Positions 9,122-26,939 of a stretch of DNA of 64,000 nt are shown one piece after another (within the stretch, counting starts at the first letter, position 1; each line of letters starts with the position of its first letter). Origin of the DNA: SAR116 cluster bacterium AG-447-C21 (lineage in GTDB: Bacteria > Pseudomonadota > Alphaproteobacteria > Thalassobaculales > Thalassobaculaceae); assembly GCA_003212315.1 (NCBI GenBank), contig QCQB01000001.1, positions 1 to 64,000 of the forward strand. The letters are read 5' to 3'. Under the pieces are notes generated by a model. It was not told where the DNA came from. It was given only the letters and a program-made list of their open reading frames with translations, and made no database searches. Both the position numbers and the translations under genes were made by a program.

Positions 9122-12100
9122 ATGCCAGATGCTCCCGTAGGGTCTTTAACAAGTCGCAAACGCGTGAGAAAATCTTTTGGAAGAATTTCTGAAGTCGCAC
9201 CAATGCCAAATCTAATAGAGATTCAGAAAAGTTCTTATGATCATTTCCTTCAGGTCAACGCGAAAGTTGAGGAGCGAGAAGATCTAGGACTGCAAGAGGT
9301 CTTTAAAACTGTTTTCCCTATCAAAGATTTTTCTGAGAATTCTATGCTTGAGTTTGTTAGATACGAACTTGAAGAACCTAAATTTGATGTGGAAGAGTGT
9401 CAACAACGCGGGCTAACATTTGCTGCCCCGTTGAAAGTGACGCTTCGCCTTGTTGTCTGGGATGTTGATGAAGATACCGGTGCGCGCTCAATAAGAGATA
9501 TTAAAGAGCAGGATGTATATATGGGTGACATGCCCCTCATGACGCAAAATGGTACTTTTGTCATTAATGGAACAGAACGAGTGATAGTTTCTCAGATGCA
9601 TCGCTCCCCGGGTGTATTTTTTGATCACGACAAAGGTAAAACTCATTCTTCCGGAAAATATCTTTTTGCCGCCAGGGTTATACCCTATCGAGGATCCTGG
9701 CTAGACTTTGAATTTGATGCGAAAGACATTTTGTACGTGCGAATTGACCGTCGAAGAAAATTGCCCGCTAGCACATTATTGATGGCGCTTTTAAGTGCCG
9801 GGTCCGAGGGCTATATCGAAGAATGTAATGCTTCAGGAGATGATCCAGAGAGAACTAAAGTCTATGGTATGACGGCCGAGGAAATACTGGGCTTCTTTTA
9901 CGGAACGGTTAACTATTCTAGAGATGGGGCAGGATGGAAAACTGCCTTCAACAACGAGGGCTATCAGGGGCAAAAACTTGTTCGTGATCTAATAGATGCA
10001 AAAACAAAAAAAATAGTTGCTAACATTGGCGACAAAATTACAAAAAGAGCCGCTCGAAAGCTTGAAGAGGGAGGACTTAAGCATGTGTTCATCGAGAATG
10101 ATGAACTTATAGGTCAATACATAAGCAACGATATAATAAACAAAAAAAATGGTGAAGTTTACTTCGAGGCAGGAGCAGAAATAACCGAGGAATTGTTAAG
10201 CACGTTGACTGAAGAGAAAATAACGGAATTATCGATTTTGGCTATTGATCATACTAATATTGGTCCGTATATACGCAATACTCTAATGGCTGATAAGAAT
10301 ACAAATAGAGATGATGCTCTGGTGGATATTTATAGAGTTATGCGCCCGGGCGAACCACCAACACTTGAGACCGCAGAAGCCCTATTTTCAGCACTGTTTT
10401 TTGACTCAGAGCGATACGATTTATCGTCGGTTGGACGTGTTAAAATGAATGCAAGACTGGGACTAGAAACATCAGATGCACTGCGAGTTCTGAGAAAACG
10501 AGACATACTCGAGATCATGCGTATTTTAACAGATTTAAAAGATGGTAGAGGGGAGATTGATGATATCGATCATCTTGGGAACCGTCGAGTGAGATCTGTT
10601 GGTGAATTGATGGAGAACCAATATAGGGTCGGCCTACTTAGAATGGAGCGTGCAATACGAGAACGTATGAGTTCAGTAGAAATAGATACGGTTATGCCGC
10701 ACGACTTGATTAACGCGAAACCAGCAGCCGCGGCAGTCAGGGAGTTTTTTGGGTCTTCACAGCTCTCGCAGTTTATGGATCAGACTAACCCTCTCTCTGA
10801 AATAACGCATAAAAGGAGACTTTCTGCGTTAGGCCCTGGCGGCCTGACAAGAGAACGAGCTGGTTTTGAAGTCCGCGATGTTCACCCTACTCATTACGGC
10901 AGGATATGCCCTATCGAGACACCGGAAGGTCCTAACATTGGCCTTATAAATTCCCTGGCGACATATGCGCGTGTAAACCAATATGGTTTCATTGAGACAC
11001 CGTACCGGAACGTTACCGATAGTAAAGTAACAGGAGAGGTCCGTTATATATCCGCTATGGAAGAAGGGCGTTATACCATCGCCCAAGCAAACGCAGAACT
11101 GGATCAAAATGGTAGATTTGTTGAAGAGCTGGTACCTGTTAGGAGGCAGGGAGACTTTGGTTTAGCTCGACCTGAAGATATAGATTTAATTGATGTGTCT
11201 CCAAAACAACTTGTGTCTGTGGCAGCTGCCTTGATACCATTCTTAGAGAATGATGACGCAAACCGAGCATTAATGGGGTCCAACATGCAACGCCAAGCTG
11301 TTCCTCTGGTCAAAGCGGAAGCACCGTATGTTGGCACGGGAATGGAGGCGATTGTAGCGCGTGACTCTGGCGTAGTAATAATGGCCAAAAGATCAGGCAT
11401 AGTTGATCAAGTGGATGCCCAAAGGATAGTGATTAGGGCCAATAAGGAGACTGAGAGCACCCAATCCAATGTGGATATTTATAGCCTATTAAAGTACCAG
11501 AGATCTAACCAGAATACTTGTATAAATCAGCGTCCATTAGTTGCAGTGGGTGACACAGTTCAAGCCGGAGATATAATTGCGGATGGGCCCTCCACAGACT
11601 TAGGTGAGCTAGCGTTAGGGCGAAACGTATTGGTCGCTTTTATGCCTTGGAATGGGTACAATTTCGAAGATTCTATACTCATATCGGAGCGAATTGTTAG
11701 AGATGATGTCTTCACATCAATCCACATCGAAGAATTTGAAATCATGGCACGCGACACCAAGTTGGGCCAAGAAGAGATAACAAGAGATATCCCAAATATT
11801 GGGGAAGAATCTCTTAAAAACCTTGACGAGGCTGGGATAGTTTATATAGGAGCAGAGGTAAATCCCGGAGATATATTAGTGGGTAAAGTGACGCCTAAGG
11901 GTGAGTCACCAATGACACCAGAAGAAAAGCTTCTCCGAGCAATTTTTGGAGAAAAGGCATCAGATGTTCGAGATACTTCCCTAAAGGTGCCTCCTGGAGG
12001 AGCTGGAACCGTTGTAGAGGTGAGGGTCTTTTCGAGGCGAGGTGTTGACAAGGATGAGCGTTCTCAAGCGATAGAAAGAACTGAAATAGAGCGTTTAGCT

Positions 12101-13303
12101 AAAGACCGCGATGACGAAAGAACCATTTTGGAGAGTGGTTTTTTTGACAGGTTAAAAGAACAACTAATTGGTCAGGTTGCTGTTTCAGGACCTAAGGGTT
12201 TTGTTCCAGGTGTGGTTTTGACAGAAGAGGTACTCGGTCAGTACACACAAGGGCAATGGAGACAGTTCGGGGTCGAGAATGACCAATTGATGGAGTATAT
12301 AGAGGGTGTTCGCGCCGAGTTTGATAGAACAATCGAGCAACTTCAAGACCGTTTTGATAACAAGGTAGAGAAGTTACAAAGAGGCGATGAACTCCCACCT
12401 GGAGTGATGAAAATGGTCAAGGTTTTTGTTGCTGTTAAACGAAAACTACAACCAGGTGACAAGATGGCTGGTAGGCACGGGAATAAGGGTGTAATTTCCA
12501 AAATTGCTCCGATCGAAGACATGCCATACTTAGAAGACGGCACCCCGGTTGATATAGTGCTTAATCCTCTTGGAGTGCCATCCAGAATGAATGTGGGACA
12601 GATATTAGAAACTCATCTAGGGTGGGCTTCTCATGGGCTAGGTCGGCAGATTTCTGGCATGCTAAAGGAGCTCTCGCGGTCACAGGAAACAGAAAACCTC
12701 AGAGAAACATTAAAAGGAATATACGGAGAACCTCAATATGATAGCCAAATAGCACCATTGGGTGACGAAGAACTGACTGAACTAGCTAGTAACCTTAAAG
12801 GCGGAGTGCCGATGGGAACGCCGGTTTTCGATGGAGCGCATGAAAACGATGTTGTCAAGATGCTGGAACAAGCAGGGTTAGACTCGACGGGCCAGGTTGC
12901 TTTGATAGATGGTAGGACCGGGGAAGCATTTGAAAGAAAAGTGACTGTGGGCTACATCTATATGCTCAAACTGCATCATTTAGTCGATGATAAAATTCAT
13001 GCCCGTTCCATCGGGCCATACAGCCTTGTCACTCAACAACCATTAGGGGGAAAGGCCCAGTTTGGCGGACAAAGGTTCGGAGAGATGGAGGTTTGGGCGT
13101 TAGAGGCATATGGTGCCGCATATACGTTACAGGAAATGTTAACAGTTAAGTCAGATGATGTCTCGGGTAGAACAAAAGTTTATGAAGCGATTGTAAGAGG
13201 AGATGATAACTTTGAAGCAGGGATCCCAGAATCTTTTAATGTTTTAATTAAAGAGCTGCGTTCACTAGGATTGAACGTCGATTTAGATCAAAGAGCCCTC
13301 TAG
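9122..13303 (+). CDS. rpoB: DNA-directed RNA polymerase subunit beta
   Basis: 1393 aa; conserved RpoB blocks ([30 protein letters not shown]). Confidence 0.99.
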   Translation: MPDAPVGSLTSRKRVRKSFGRISEVAPMPNLIEIQKSSYDHFLQVNAKVEEREDLGLQEVFKTVFPIKDFSENSMLEFVRYELEEPKFDVEECQQRGLTFAAPLKVTLRLVVWDVDEDTGARSIRDIKEQDVYMGDMPLMTQNGTFVINGTERVIVSQMHRSPGVFFDHDKGKTHSSGKYLFAARVIPYRGSWLDFEFDAKDILYVRIDRRRKLPASTLLMALLSAGSEGYIEECNASGDDPERTKVYGMTAEEILGFFYGTVNYSRDGAGWKTAFNNEGYQGQKLVRDLIDAKTKKIVANIGDKITKRAARKLEEGGLKHVFIENDELIGQYISNDIINKKNGEVYFEAGAEITEELLSTLTEEKITELSILAIDHTNIGPYIRNTLMADKNTNRDDALVDIYRVMRPGEPPTLETAEALFSALFFDSERYDLSSVGRVKMNARLGLETSDALRVLRKRDILEIMRILTDLKDGRGEIDDIDHLGNRRVRSVGELMENQYRVGLLRMERAIRERMSSVEIDTVMPHDLINAKPAAAAVREFFGSSQLSQFMDQTNPLSEITHKRRLSALGPGGLTRERAGFEVRDVHPTHYGRICPIETPEGPNIGLINSLATYARVNQYGFIETPYRNVTDSKVTGEVRYISAMEEGRYTIAQANAELDQNGRFVEELVPVRRQGDFGLARPEDIDLIDVSPKQLVSVAAALIPFLENDDANRALMGSNMQRQAVPLVKAEAPYVGTGMEAIVARDSGVVIMAKRSGIVDQVDAQRIVIRANKETESTQSNVDIYSLLKYQRSNQNTCINQRPLVAVGDTVQAGDIIADGPSTDLGELALGRNVLVAFMPWNGYNFEDSILISERIVRDDVFTSIHIEEFEIMARDTKLGQEEITRDIPNIGEESLKNLDEAGIVYIGAEVNPGDILVGKVTPKGESPMTPEEKLLRAIFGEKASDVRDTSLKVPPGGAGTVVEVRVFSRRGVDKDERSQAIERTEIERLAKDRDDERTILESGFFDRLKEQLIGQVAVSGPKGFVPGVVLTEEVLGQYTQGQWRQFGVENDQLMEYIEGVRAEFDRTIEQLQDRFDNKVEKLQRGDELPPGVMKMVKVFVAVKRKLQPGDKMAGRHGNKGVISKIAPIEDMPYLEDGTPVDIVLNPLGVPSRMNVGQILETHLGWASHGLGRQISGMLKELSRSQETENLRETLKGIYGEPQYDSQIAPLGDEELTELASNLKGGVPMGTPVFDGAHENDVVKMLEQAGLDSTGQVALIDGRTGEAFERKVTVGYIYMLKLHHLVDDKIHARSIGPYSLVTQQPLGGKAQFGGQRFGEMEVWALEAYGAAYTLQEMLTVKSDDVSGRTKVYEAIVRGDDNFEAGIPESFNVLIKELRSLGLNVDLDQRAL

Positions 13304-13418
13304 GTCTTAGTCGCGGAATAGTTAAATGTTGGGGTAATTTTTGTATGTCATTTGATATGATGGTGAACAGTACGACAGGATGTTGTAATTTTTCTCTAGT
13401 GCTACTCAAGGAGATTAG

Positions 13419-17600
<4,182 letters not shown>

Positions 17601-17691
17601 CTGCTGCTTTTGGTTTGCGTTAATATATGAATTTAGTTTAACGGAATAGCATCGTGCTGTTTAGATAATTGGGCGAGCTATGAATTTTTTT

Positions 17692-17736
17692 AAACACCCC
17701 CGATATTGTAATATAATTACAATATCGGGGGTGTTT
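17692..17736 (+). terminator. Perfect 21-bp-stem, 3-nt-loop inverted repeat downstream of rpoC
   Basis: AAACACCCCCGATATTGTAAT-ATA-ATTACAATATCGGGGGTGTTT. Confidence 0.6.
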
Positions 17737-17798
17737 GCGCAAAACTTGTACTAAAAGTTAATTTAATAATAAAGATTACGATTCTTTTAACTCAGCAC

Positions 17799-17827
17799 TT
17801 GACCCGCGGGCCTATCATAAATAGTAT
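17799..17827 (+). promoter_or_regulatory. Candidate sigma70 promoter upstream of rpsG
   Basis: TTGACC - 17 nt - TAGTAT. Confidence 0.5.
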
Positions 17828-17945
17828 CCGGCCACTTTAGTAGAGATTGGTGGTATTCTTAAGTCCGTCTTTAGATGGAAGAGGAATAAACGCGGTTTCG
17901 TGGGATAATAAGTTGCAGTTTGATCCTAATGACTGGGTCTAAGTA

Positions 17946-18006
17946 GCGAAACTAGCAATACTAGTAATAGCGTACTAGTATTGCTGGTTTCGCATATTTT
18001 TTTTTC
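17946..18006 (+). terminator. Rho-independent terminator/attenuator hairpin immediately upstream of rpsG
   Basis: GCGAAACTAGCAATACTAGT-aatagcgt-ACTAGTATTGCTGGTTTCGC (20 bp) followed by ATA and a long T run. Confidence 0.85.
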
Positions 18007-18046
18007 TACCCCATACTATTAAGGGGTGGTGAAATAGAGGGAGTAG

Positions 18047-18520
<474 letters not shown>

Positions 18521-18536
18521 GGTAGGTATCTGAACG

Positions 18537-20612
18537 ATGGCAAGAACTCATTCTCTAAATACATATCGTAATATTGGTATCATGGCGCATATTGATGCGG
18601 GTAAGACAACGACTACTGAACGTGTGCTGTATTACACGGGTAGATCATATAAGATAGGTGAAGTCCATGATGGCAACGCAACCATGGACTGGATGGAGCA
18701 GGAGCAAGAGCGCGGAATTACAATAACGTCCGCAGCTACAACTTGTCATTGGAACGACCATCGTATCAATATCATCGATACACCAGGCCACGTGGATTTC
18801 ACAATCGAGGTAGAGAGATCTCTAAGGGTTCTTGATGGGGCTGTCGCGGTTTTCGATTCAGTGGCGGGTGTTGAGCCTCAGTCGGAGACGGTTTGGCGTC
18901 AGGCTGATAAATATAAAGTACCAAGAATTTGTTTCGTGAATAAAATGGATAGAATTGGCGCTGATTTTTATCGATGTGTATCGATGATAGTGGACAGATT
19001 AGGGGCTGTTCCGTTGGTTACGCAGCTTCCAATAGGAAGTGAGTCGGAGTTCGTAGGTGTGGTTGATTTACTCTCCATGAAAGCTGTCAGGTGGTTAGAC
19101 GAAAGTCTGGGGGCAAAGTTCGAAGTTGTTGAAATACCTGAAGAACTTAAATCTAAGTCGTTGGAGTATAGAACCTCGTTAGTTGAATTGGCGGTAGAGC
19201 AAGACGAAGAGGCTTTAGAAGCATATCTGGAGGGAGAAGAACCAAGTTTAGATACGCTAAAAAAATGTATTCGCATTGGAACTTTATCATCTAGTTTTGT
19301 CCCCGTTCTTTGCGGCTCTGCTTTTAAGAATAAAGGGGTGCAACCGCTTTTAGATGCTGTAGTTGATTTTCTTCCATCGCCTCTGGATGTTGAGAGCGTT
19401 AAGGGGATTGTGCCTGATAGTGAGGAAGAGATCGTTAGAGAGAGTGATGATGCAGTGCCGTTTTCTGGATTGGCATTTAAAATAATGAATGATCCATTTG
19501 TCGGTTCACTAACGTTTGTTCGGATTTATTCTGGCGTCCTAGAAGCAGGGAAAACTGTAGCAAATACTGTTAAAGATAAGAAAGAGCGTGTTGGAAGGAT
19601 GTTAGAGATGCACTCTAATAGTCGGGAGGACATAAAGGAGGCCCGAGCAGGTGACATAGTGGCACTAGCTGGTTTAAAGGATACAACAACGGGCGACACA
19701 CTCTGTGACCCCCTTTCTCCGGTCATTTTGGAGAGGATGGACTTTCCCGACCCGGTTATAGAGGTTGCTGTAGAGCCCAAAACAAAAGCAGATCAGGAAA
19801 AAATGGGCACCGCACTAGCCAGATTGGCTGCGGAGGACCCTTCCTTCAGGGTTACATCAGATCACGAAAGTGGTCAGACAATAATAAAGGGAATGGGTGA
19901 ACTTCATCTAGAGATTTTAGTTGATAGGATGAGGCGTGAATTTAAGGTGGATGCTAACGTAGGAGCACCACAAGTTGCATATAGGGAGACAATCACTCAA
20001 TCCGCTGAAATCGATTATACACATAAAAAACAAACTGGGGGTTCAGGACAGTTTGCACGCCTGAAGCTTATCCTTGAGCCGCTTCCAGTTGGTTCAGGAT
20101 TTGAGTTTGAGAATAAAGTGGTGGGTGGCTCTGTCCCGAGAGAATATATCCCAGGAGTGGAAAAGGGATTAGAGAGTTCGAAAGAGACAGGGGTAGTTGC
20201 GGGTTTTCCTCTGATTGACTTCAAGGCAACACTCGTTGATGGGGCCAGTCATGACGTGGACTCGAGTGTCATGGCTTTCGAAATTGCTGCTCGTGCTGCA
20301 TTTCGAGAAGGAATACCGAAATGTGCTCCAAAACTTTTAGAGCCAGTAATGCGGGTAGAGGTGGTGACGCCAGAGGACTATATGGGGGATATAATTGGGG
20401 ATTTGAATAGTCGTCGTGGAAACGTGTCTGGGATGGACCAGCGTGGAAACGCCCGCGTCATAAATGCAATGGTTCCTTTGGCTAACATGTTTGGGTATGT
20501 AAATACATTGAGATCGATGAGCCAAGGAAGGTCTCAGTACACTATGCATTTTGATCATTATGAACAGGTTCCTCAAGCGGTAGCAGACGAAGTTACTGCG
20601 AAAATGGCCTAA
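18537..20612 (+). CDS. fusA: Elongation factor G
   Basis: [58 protein letters not shown]. Confidence 0.99.
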   Translation: MARTHSLNTYRNIGIMAHIDAGKTTTTERVLYYTGRSYKIGEVHDGNATMDWMEQEQERGITITSAATTCHWNDHRINIIDTPGHVDFTIEVERSLRVLDGAVAVFDSVAGVEPQSETVWRQADKYKVPRICFVNKMDRIGADFYRCVSMIVDRLGAVPLVTQLPIGSESEFVGVVDLLSMKAVRWLDESLGAKFEVVEIPEELKSKSLEYRTSLVELAVEQDEEALEAYLEGEEPSLDTLKKCIRIGTLSSSFVPVLCGSAFKNKGVQPLLDAVVDFLPSPLDVESVKGIVPDSEEEIVRESDDAVPFSGLAFKIMNDPFVGSLTFVRIYSGVLEAGKTVANTVKDKKERVGRMLEMHSNSREDIKEARAGDIVALAGLKDTTTGDTLCDPLSPVILERMDFPDPVIEVAVEPKTKADQEKMGTALARLAAEDPSFRVTSDHESGQTIIKGMGELHLEILVDRMRREFKVDANVGAPQVAYRETITQSAEIDYTHKKQTGGSGQFARLKLILEPLPVGSGFEFENKVVGGSVPREYIPGVEKGLESSKETGVVAGFPLIDFKATLVDGASHDVDSSVMAFEIAARAAFREGIPKCAPKLLEPVMRVEVVTPEDYMGDIIGDLNSRRGNVSGMDQRGNARVINAMVPLANMFGYVNTLRSMSQGRSQYTMHFDHYEQVPQAVADEVTAKMA

Positions 20613-20663
20613 AATTGCTTAAATAAGTGATCAAAGGTTTATTTGAATAAAACACGATTTGAA

Positions 20664-21888
20664 AGACGGAGTTGTAAAGATGGCGAAGGAAAAATTTGAG
20701 CGTAATAAGCCTCACTGTAATATTGGTACCATAGGTCATGTTGATCATGGTAAGACGACGTTAACTGCTGCTATTACGAAAGTCTTAGCCGAAGCAGGTG
20801 GAGCAGAGTTTACGGCCTATGATCAGATTGATAAGGCTCCTGAGGAGAAGGCGCGTGGTATTACAATATCTACGGCGCATGTGGAGTATGAGACTGAGGG
20901 TAGGCATTATGCTCATGTGGATTGTCCAGGGCATGCCGATTATGTGAAAAACATGATTACAGGTGCTGCCCAGATGGATGGTGCCATTCTGGTTGTTTCT
21001 GCAGCAGATGGCCCAATGCCGCAAACTAGAGAGCACATCCTTCTTGCTCGCCAGGTTGGTGTTCCTGCTCTTGTTGTCTTTATGAATAAAGTTGACCAAG
21101 TTGATGATGAGGAGCTTTTAGAGCTTGTTGAGTTGGAAGTTAGAGAGTTGCTTTCCTCGTATGATTTTCCAGGAGATGATATTCCAATTGTTAAAGGATC
21201 AGCATTAGCTGCTATTGAAGACTCGGACGCGACTACAGGAAATGGTTCAATTATGGAACTTATGGCTGCGGTTGATAATTATATTCCTCAACCAGAACGT
21301 CCAAAGGACCAGCCATTTTTGATGCCTATTGAGGATGTCTTTTCTATTTCTGGTCGTGGAACTGTTGTTACTGGCCGTGTTGAGACAGGTGTTATTAATG
21401 TTAATGATGCTGTAGAGATTATTGGTATTCGCGAAACAGGTAAATCTGTTTGTACGGGTGTAGAAATGTTTCGTAAGTTGTTGGATCAGGGTGAGGCAGG
21501 CGATAATGTTGGTCTATTGCTACGTGGCATCAACCGTGATGACGTAGAGCGTGGTCAGGTGATTGCAGCTCCAGGCTCAATTAGCCCTCACACCAAATTT
21601 TCTTGTGAGGCTTATATTTTGACGAAAGAAGAGGGTGGTCGTCATACCCCATTCTTTTCGAACTATCGCCCACAGTTTTATTTTAGGACTACTGATGTTA
21701 CAGGATCTGTTGTTTTACCAGATGGTACAGAGATGGTAATGCCAGGAGATAATATTTCGATGGAAGTTAACTTAATTGCTCCTATTGCGATGGATGAAGG
21801 ACTGCGATTTGCTATTCGAGAGGGTGGCCGAACGGTTGGTGCTGGCGTTGTTGCGAAGGTTATAGAATAGTTTTTACTTTTATTTGAG
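20664..21888 (+). repeat. Direct repeat copy 2 (tuf plus short flanks)
   Basis: Matches 4313-5537; flanking sequences diverge outside these bounds. Confidence 0.93.
20680..21870 (+). CDS. tuf: Elongation factor Tu (copy 2)
   Basis: 396 aa identical to copy 1. Confidence 0.98.
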   Translation: MAKEKFERNKPHCNIGTIGHVDHGKTTLTAAITKVLAEAGGAEFTAYDQIDKAPEEKARGITISTAHVEYETEGRHYAHVDCPGHADYVKNMITGAAQMDGAILVVSAADGPMPQTREHILLARQVGVPALVVFMNKVDQVDDEELLELVELEVRELLSSYDFPGDDIPIVKGSALAAIEDSDATTGNGSIMELMAAVDNYIPQPERPKDQPFLMPIEDVFSISGRGTVVTGRVETGVINVNDAVEIIGIRETGKSVCTGVEMFRKLLDQGEAGDNVGLLLRGINRDDVERGQVIAAPGSISPHTKFSCEAYILTKEEGGRHTPFFSNYRPQFYFRTTDVTGSVVLPDGTEMVMPGDNISMEVNLIAPIAMDEGLRFAIREGGRTVGAGVVAKVIE

Positions 21889-21933
21889 AACTAAAGTATT
21901 TTTTTGTGACCATTTTGGTTGAGGACCGATCCC

Positions 21934-22242
21934 ATGGATAGTCAAAATATAAGAATTCGTCTAAAGGCTTTTGATCACAGAGTTCTTGATCAATCTACTG
22001 GAGAGATAGTAAATACGGCAAAAAGAACTGGCGCCCAAGTTCGTGGGCCAATTCCTCTTCCTAATCGTATTGAAAAATTCACCATCCTTCGGGGGCCTCA
22101 TGTGGATAAAAAGAGTAGAGAGCAGTTTGAGATACGAACTCATAAACGCTTGTTAGATATAATAGACCCTACCCCACAAACTGTGGATGCATTGATGAAG
22201 CTTGACTTGGCCGCTGGGGTCGATGTCGAGATAAAACTTTAG
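21934..22242 (+). CDS. rpsJ: 30S ribosomal protein S10
   Basis: [26 protein letters not shown]; start chosen at the MDSQ methionine. Confidence 0.96.
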   Translation: MDSQNIRIRLKAFDHRVLDQSTGEIVNTAKRTGAQVRGPIPLPNRIEKFTILRGPHVDKKSREQFEIRTHKRLLDIIDPTPQTVDALMKLDLAAGVDVEIKL

Positions 22243-22257
22243 GGCTGGAGTAGTAAG

Positions 22258-23082
22258 ATGCGGTCTGGAATTATTGCCATGAAAGTAGGTATGACACGAG
22301 TATTTGCGGAGGATGGTCGTCATGTCCCCGTTACTGTTCTGAAGGTAGATGATTGTCGGGTAGTGGCTAAAAAAACAATAGAAATAGATGGGTACAACGC
22401 CGTACAAATTGGTGTGGGAGCTGCCAAGGTAAAACGAACATCGAAACAGATGCGAGGTCACTTTGCAAAAGCAGAAGTGGCACCAAAACAAAAACTTACA
22501 GAATTTAGGGTGGATGAAGATGCGCTTATCGAGGTTGGCTCTGAGATTCTTGCAGATCATTTCGTGAATGGTCAGAAAATAGATGTTGTAGGAACCTCAA
22601 TTGGGAAAGGGTTTGCTGGAGCGATGAAACGGCACAACTTCCATGGTTTGAGGGCATCACACGGTGTATCTGTTTCCCATAGGTCCCATGGTTCTACGGG
22701 TAACAGCCAAGACCCCGGACGTGTTTGGAAAGGTAAGAAAATGGCAGGCCATATGGGCGATCATAGGGTAACTACCCAAAACCTCAAAGTTTATTCAACC
22801 GATATAGATTCAGGAATAATATTGATTGAGGGTGCCGTGCCCGGGTCAAAAGGTTCTTATGTTTTAGTTAAAGATGCGCACAAATCACCTAGACCTGCAG
22901 ATGCGCCTTTCCCAGCATCTGTTCGCTCTAAGGTGGAAGGGGATAACAAAGAACACAGTGCTGAATTTGTTGACGAAGAGATTAAAAAAGTTTCTGCGAC
23001 GGATGAAGTGCCCAATCCAACCAATTCGGCCCAAGACGAAGGTGGGATTGATGAGGCCAGCACCGAAGAGAAAGAGAGCTGA
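22258..23082 (+). CDS. rplC: 50S ribosomal protein L3 with long acidic C-terminal tail
   Basis: [16 protein letters not shown]...[36 protein letters not shown]. Confidence 0.97.
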   Translation: MRSGIIAMKVGMTRVFAEDGRHVPVTVLKVDDCRVVAKKTIEIDGYNAVQIGVGAAKVKRTSKQMRGHFAKAEVAPKQKLTEFRVDEDALIEVGSEILADHFVNGQKIDVVGTSIGKGFAGAMKRHNFHGLRASHGVSVSHRSHGSTGNSQDPGRVWKGKKMAGHMGDHRVTTQNLKVYSTDIDSGIILIEGAVPGSKGSYVLVKDAHKSPRPADAPFPASVRSKVEGDNKEHSAEFVDEEIKKVSATDEVPNPTNSAQDEGGIDEASTEEKES

Positions 23083-23086
23083 GGAT

Positions 23087-23704
23087 ATGAAGTTTTCAGT
23101 TAAAAGTTTCGATAATAAGGATATAGGCGAAATTGAGTTAAATGACTCCATTTTTGGTATAGAGCCTAGAAGAGACATACTAGCCAGAGTTGTAAACTGG
23201 CAGTTGGCAAAGCGCCGTGCTGGGACACACAAGGTAAAGTTGGTGGGTGAAATAAGAGGAACGACGGCAAAGCCGTTTCGACAAAAAGGGACGGGGCGGG
23301 CTCGCCAAGGAACAACCAGAGCGGTTCAATTCCGAGGGGGGGCGACAGCTCACGGCCCGGTTGTTAGAAGTCATGCGCACGATTTACCAAAAAAAGTTCG
23401 GAAGCTTGGGTTAAAATGCGCTCTTTCTGCCAAACGGGCAGAGGGAAAGCTGATAGTCGTAGATAAGATAGAGGCTATGGGAAAAACAAAAGAGATAGCA
23501 AAGCAGCTTTCTTTGCTGGGTGTCGCTTCTACGCTGTTAATCGACGGTGTGAAGATAAATAGCGGATTTGCGAGGGCCGCGAGAAATATACCAAAAACGG
23601 ATATTCTTCCATGTCAGGGTGCAAATGTTTATGACATCCTGCGGCGGGACACACTTATTTTGACCCGTGATGCTGTACACCAATTAGAGGAGCGGCTTAA
23701 ATGA
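23087..23704 (+). CDS. rplD: 50S ribosomal protein L4
   Basis: [18 protein letters not shown]...[27 protein letters not shown]; listed ORF start at 22874 overlaps rplC and is too far upstream. Confidence 0.95.
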   Translation: MKFSVKSFDNKDIGEIELNDSIFGIEPRRDILARVVNWQLAKRRAGTHKVKLVGEIRGTTAKPFRQKGTGRARQGTTRAVQFRGGATAHGPVVRSHAHDLPKKVRKLGLKCALSAKRAEGKLIVVDKIEAMGKTKEIAKQLSLLGVASTLLIDGVKINSGFARAARNIPKTDILPCQGANVYDILRRDTLILTRDAVHQLEERLK

Positions 23705-24030
23705 GTATTAGGCCACATAACGCTAGCCAAGTAAAATTAACTCAAGAACAGATGTATGACATCATCAGAGAGCCAATAGTTACAGAAAAAAGTACACTAG
23801 GGTCACAATTTGGTCAGGTGACATTTAAAGTCGGATTATTGGCAACAAAACCAGAGATAAAGGTTGCGGTGGAACAGCTATTTGATCGCAAGGTTAAAGC
23901 AGTAAACACACTACGGCAAAAAGGAAAAGTTAAAAGATTCCGAGGAAGACTCGGTCGGAGATCCGATTTCAAGAAGGCGGTGGTAACTTTTGAAGACGGC
24001 CAAGACGTCGATGTTAGTCAGGGAGTTTAA
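23701..24030 (+). CDS. rplW: 50S ribosomal protein L23
   Basis: [31 protein letters not shown] overlap with rplD. Confidence 0.96.
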   Translation: MSIRPHNASQVKLTQEQMYDIIREPIVTEKSTLGSQFGQVTFKVGLLATKPEIKVAVEQLFDRKVKAVNTLRQKGKVKRFRGRLGRRSDFKKAVVTFEDGQDVDVSQGV

Positions 24031-24035
24031 GGTAA

Positions 24036-24860
24036 ATGGCTCTAAAACATTATAATCCCACAACACCCTCGCAGCGTCAGTTAGTAACGGTAGATCGCTC
24101 TGAACTCTGGAAGGGCAAACCTGTAAAAAAATTGACTAGGGGGCTCACGAAGTCAGGCGGTCGAAATAATAAAGGGCGTATCACTATGTGGCACCGTGGT
24201 GGTGGTCACAAGCGTACCTACCGTATAGTCGATTTCAAACGTCGGAAGCTGGACGTAGAGGGTATAGTGCAGCGACTAGAATATGACCCGAACAGAACGG
24301 CTTTCATAGCTCTAATCGAGTACGATGATGGAGAGCAGGCATATATAATTGCTCCACAGCGACTGGGCGTTGGAGATAAAATTCTAGCTGCACAACGCGC
24401 GGATATCAAACCCGGAAATGCGATGCCGATAAGCAGTATACCCGTTGGAACAATAATACATAATGTTGAATTGAAGCCGGGAAAAGGTGGGCAGTTGGCA
24501 CGATCGGCTGGCGCATACGTGCAACTCGTAGGCCGGGAATCAGGTTATGCATTACTTCGCCTCACTTCGGGGGAAGTTCGAAGAGTTAGGGCAGAGTGCA
24601 TGGCCTCGATAGGGGCGGTCTCTAACCCAGATCAGAAAAATACTAACCTAGGTAAGGCAGGTAGGAAACGCTGGTTAGGGCGTCGACCGGTCGTTAGAGG
24701 TGTAGTTATGAATCCAATCGATCACCCCCATGGCGGTGGAGAAGGAAGAACTTCCGGTGGACGGCATCCTGTCACTCCATGGGGTGTTCCGACAAAAGGG
24801 AAGCGTACACGGAATAACAAAAAGACTGATCGGCTGATTGTTCGCCGTCGTCGTAAATAG
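24036..24860 (+). CDS. rplB: 50S ribosomal protein L2
   Basis: [34 protein letters not shown]-term [21 protein letters not shown]. Confidence 0.98.
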   Translation: MALKHYNPTTPSQRQLVTVDRSELWKGKPVKKLTRGLTKSGGRNNKGRITMWHRGGGHKRTYRIVDFKRRKLDVEGIVQRLEYDPNRTAFIALIEYDDGEQAYIIAPQRLGVGDKILAAQRADIKPGNAMPISSIPVGTIIHNVELKPGKGGQLARSAGAYVQLVGRESGYALLRLTSGEVRRVRAECMASIGAVSNPDQKNTNLGKAGRKRWLGRRPVVRGVVMNPIDHPHGGGEGRTSGGRHPVTPWGVPTKGKRTRNNKKTDRLIVRRRRK

Positions 24861-24874
24861 AAGAGGAAAAAAAA

Positions 24875-25150
24875 TTGGCTCGCTCTGTTTGGAAAGGACC
24901 TTTCGTTGATGGTTACCTGCTTAAAAAAGCGGAGGCGACTTTAGCGTCTGGTCGTAACACAGTTATAAAAATTTGGTCTCGGCGTTCTACTATTATGCCG
25001 CAGTTTGTAGGCTTAACATTTGGTGTGCATAATGGGCAGAAGTTCGTACCCGTATTGGTTACAGAGCATATGGTCGGGCACAAGTTTGGAGAATTTGCTC
25101 CCACACGTACTTACTTTGGGCATGCAGCTGACAAGAAGGCTCGTCGCTAG
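24875..25150 (+). CDS. rpsS: 30S ribosomal protein S19 (TTG start)
   Basis: [20 protein letters not shown]...[17 protein letters not shown]. Confidence 0.97.
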   Translation: MARSVWKGPFVDGYLLKKAEATLASGRNTVIKIWSRRSTIMPQFVGLTFGVHNGQKFVPVLVTEHMVGHKFGEFAPTRTYFGHAADKKARR

Positions 25151-25168
25151 AAACTGGGATGAACGATA

Positions 25169-25549
25169 ATGGGTAAAACTTCGGCAGGACGAAAAGTAGC
25201 AGAGAACGAAGCACATGCGGTTCTTCGTAATCTTAGAATAAGTCCCCAAAAACTAAATTTGGTAGCAACAATGATTCGGGGCATGGACGCTGAAAAGGCT
25301 CTCGCCGCGCTAACATTCTCCCGACGACGAATCAGCGATGACGTAAAAAAAGCGGTGCAATCGGCTATAGCGAACGCCGAGAACAATCATCAGCTTGATG
25401 TGGATAGATTGTTTATAAAGGAAGCTTCTGTTGGAAAAGCGATCACCATGCGACGTTTCCGCCCGCGAGCAAGAGGTCGAACAGGCCGAATAAGAAAACC
25501 ATTCTCTCATTTGACTGTTATAGTCAGTGAACGCCAGGAGGCTGTATAA
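25169..25549 (+). CDS. rplV: 50S ribosomal protein L22
   Basis: [40 protein letters not shown]. Confidence 0.97.
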   Translation: MGKTSAGRKVAENEAHAVLRNLRISPQKLNLVATMIRGMDAEKALAALTFSRRRISDDVKKAVQSAIANAENNHQLDVDRLFIKEASVGKAITMRRFRPRARGRTGRIRKPFSHLTVIVSERQEAV

Positions 25550-26235
25550 TGGGGCACAAAGTTAATCCAATCGGCCTTAGGCTTGGTATAAATAGAACGT
25601 GGGACTCTAGGTGGTTTGCGTCAAAAAACTATGCCGATTTGTTGCACCAGGATTTAAAATTACGTGGATATCTCCGTAAACGTCTCCAGCAAGCAGGGGT
25701 CAGCAGAGTTGTAATTGAACGTCCGGCTAAGAGAGCGCGAGTTACTATTTATACCGCGCGACCCGGTGTTGTCATTGGGAAGAAAGGTGGTGACATTGAG
25801 AAGTTGAGGTCGGAGCTCTCAGCGATGACGGACACGGATGTTCATTTAAACATTATTGAAATAAGAAAACCCGAGATTGATGCTAACTTGATAGCTGAAA
25901 ATATAGCGCAGCAGCTTAGTCGTCGAGTGGCATTTAGGCGGGCAATGAAGCGCGCTGTCCAATCTGCTATGCGGTTAGGCGCATTAGGGATACGGATAAA
26001 CTGCGCTGGCCGTTTGGGAGGCGCCGAAATAGCTAGAACAGAATGGTATCGAGAAGGACGTGTTCCGTTACATACGCTCCGTGCCGATATTGATTATGGG
26101 GAGTCGACGGCTCAGACAACGTATGGTGCTTGTGGTGTGAAGGTATGGGTTTTCAAAGGAGAAATAATGGCCCACGACCCGATGGCTCAAGATAAAAGAA
26201 TGTCAGAGCAGCAATTAGGTGGGCAACAGCGGTAA
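25549..26235 (+). CDS. rpsC: 30S ribosomal protein S3
   Basis: [42 protein letters not shown]. Confidence 0.98.
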   Translation: MGHKVNPIGLRLGINRTWDSRWFASKNYADLLHQDLKLRGYLRKRLQQAGVSRVVIERPAKRARVTIYTARPGVVIGKKGGDIEKLRSELSAMTDTDVHLNIIEIRKPEIDANLIAENIAQQLSRRVAFRRAMKRAVQSAMRLGALGIRINCAGRLGGAEIARTEWYREGRVPLHTLRADIDYGESTAQTTYGACGVKVWVFKGEIMAHDPMAQDKRMSEQQLGGQQR

Positions 26236-26263
26236 GCTGGTTAGGTAAAGAGGAAACTGAAAG

Positions 26264-26680
26264 ATGCTTAGTCCAAAACGAACTAAATTTCGAAAAGCGC
26301 ATAAAGGCCGTATACACGGTAATGCAAAAGGTGGCACTCAGCTTAATTTTGGGTCTTATGGTCTTAAGGCGTTAACTCCGGCGCGGGTAACTGCCCGTCA
26401 AATAGAGGCAGCTCGGCGTGCTATTACTAGGCATATACGGCGGGCTGGCAGGGTGTGGATCCGAATATTCCCCGACGTTCCTGTCTCCAGTAAACCTGCA
26501 GAAGTAAGAATGGGGAAAGGAAAGGGGTCGCCTGAGTTCTGGGTTTGTCGAGTGAAGCCAGGAAGAGTGATGTTTGAGCTTGAGGGAGTCCCGCGCGAAC
26601 TAGCTCAACAGGCTTTTACTTTAGCTTCAGCGAAACTACCAGTAGATACGCGTTTCATAACTCGTCTTGGTGATAATTAG
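26264..26680 (+). CDS. rplP: 50S ribosomal protein L16
   Basis: [37 protein letters not shown]. Confidence 0.98.
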   Translation: MLSPKRTKFRKAHKGRIHGNAKGGTQLNFGSYGLKALTPARVTARQIEAARRAITRHIRRAGRVWIRIFPDVPVSSKPAEVRMGKGKGSPEFWVCRVKPGRVMFELEGVPRELAQQAFTLASAKLPVDTRFITRLGDN

Positions 26681-26695
26681 GGTAGGAGTTAGAGA

Positions 26696-26902
26696 ATGGC
26701 TAAAAAGACTGCTGTTGATTACAGAGCAAAGACTCAAGATGAGCTGGAGGCACAGTTAGTTGAGCTGAGAAAGGAACAGTTCAATCTTCGTTTCCAAGTG
26801 GCAAATGGACAACTGGAGAATACTGCTCGCTTTAGACAGGTGCGAAGAGATATAGCTAGAACTAAATTAATTATTTCGGAAAAAAATCGGGCCGTCGCCT
26901 GA
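26696..26902 (+). CDS. rpmC: 50S ribosomal protein L29
   Basis: [46 protein letters not shown]. Confidence 0.95.
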   Translation: MAKKTAVDYRAKTQDELEAQLVELRKEQFNLRFQVANGQLENTARFRQVRRDIARTKLIISEKNRAVA

Positions 26903-26939
26903 AAAGTAGCCATTTAGTGGCCAAGAGGAGTTAGTCAAA

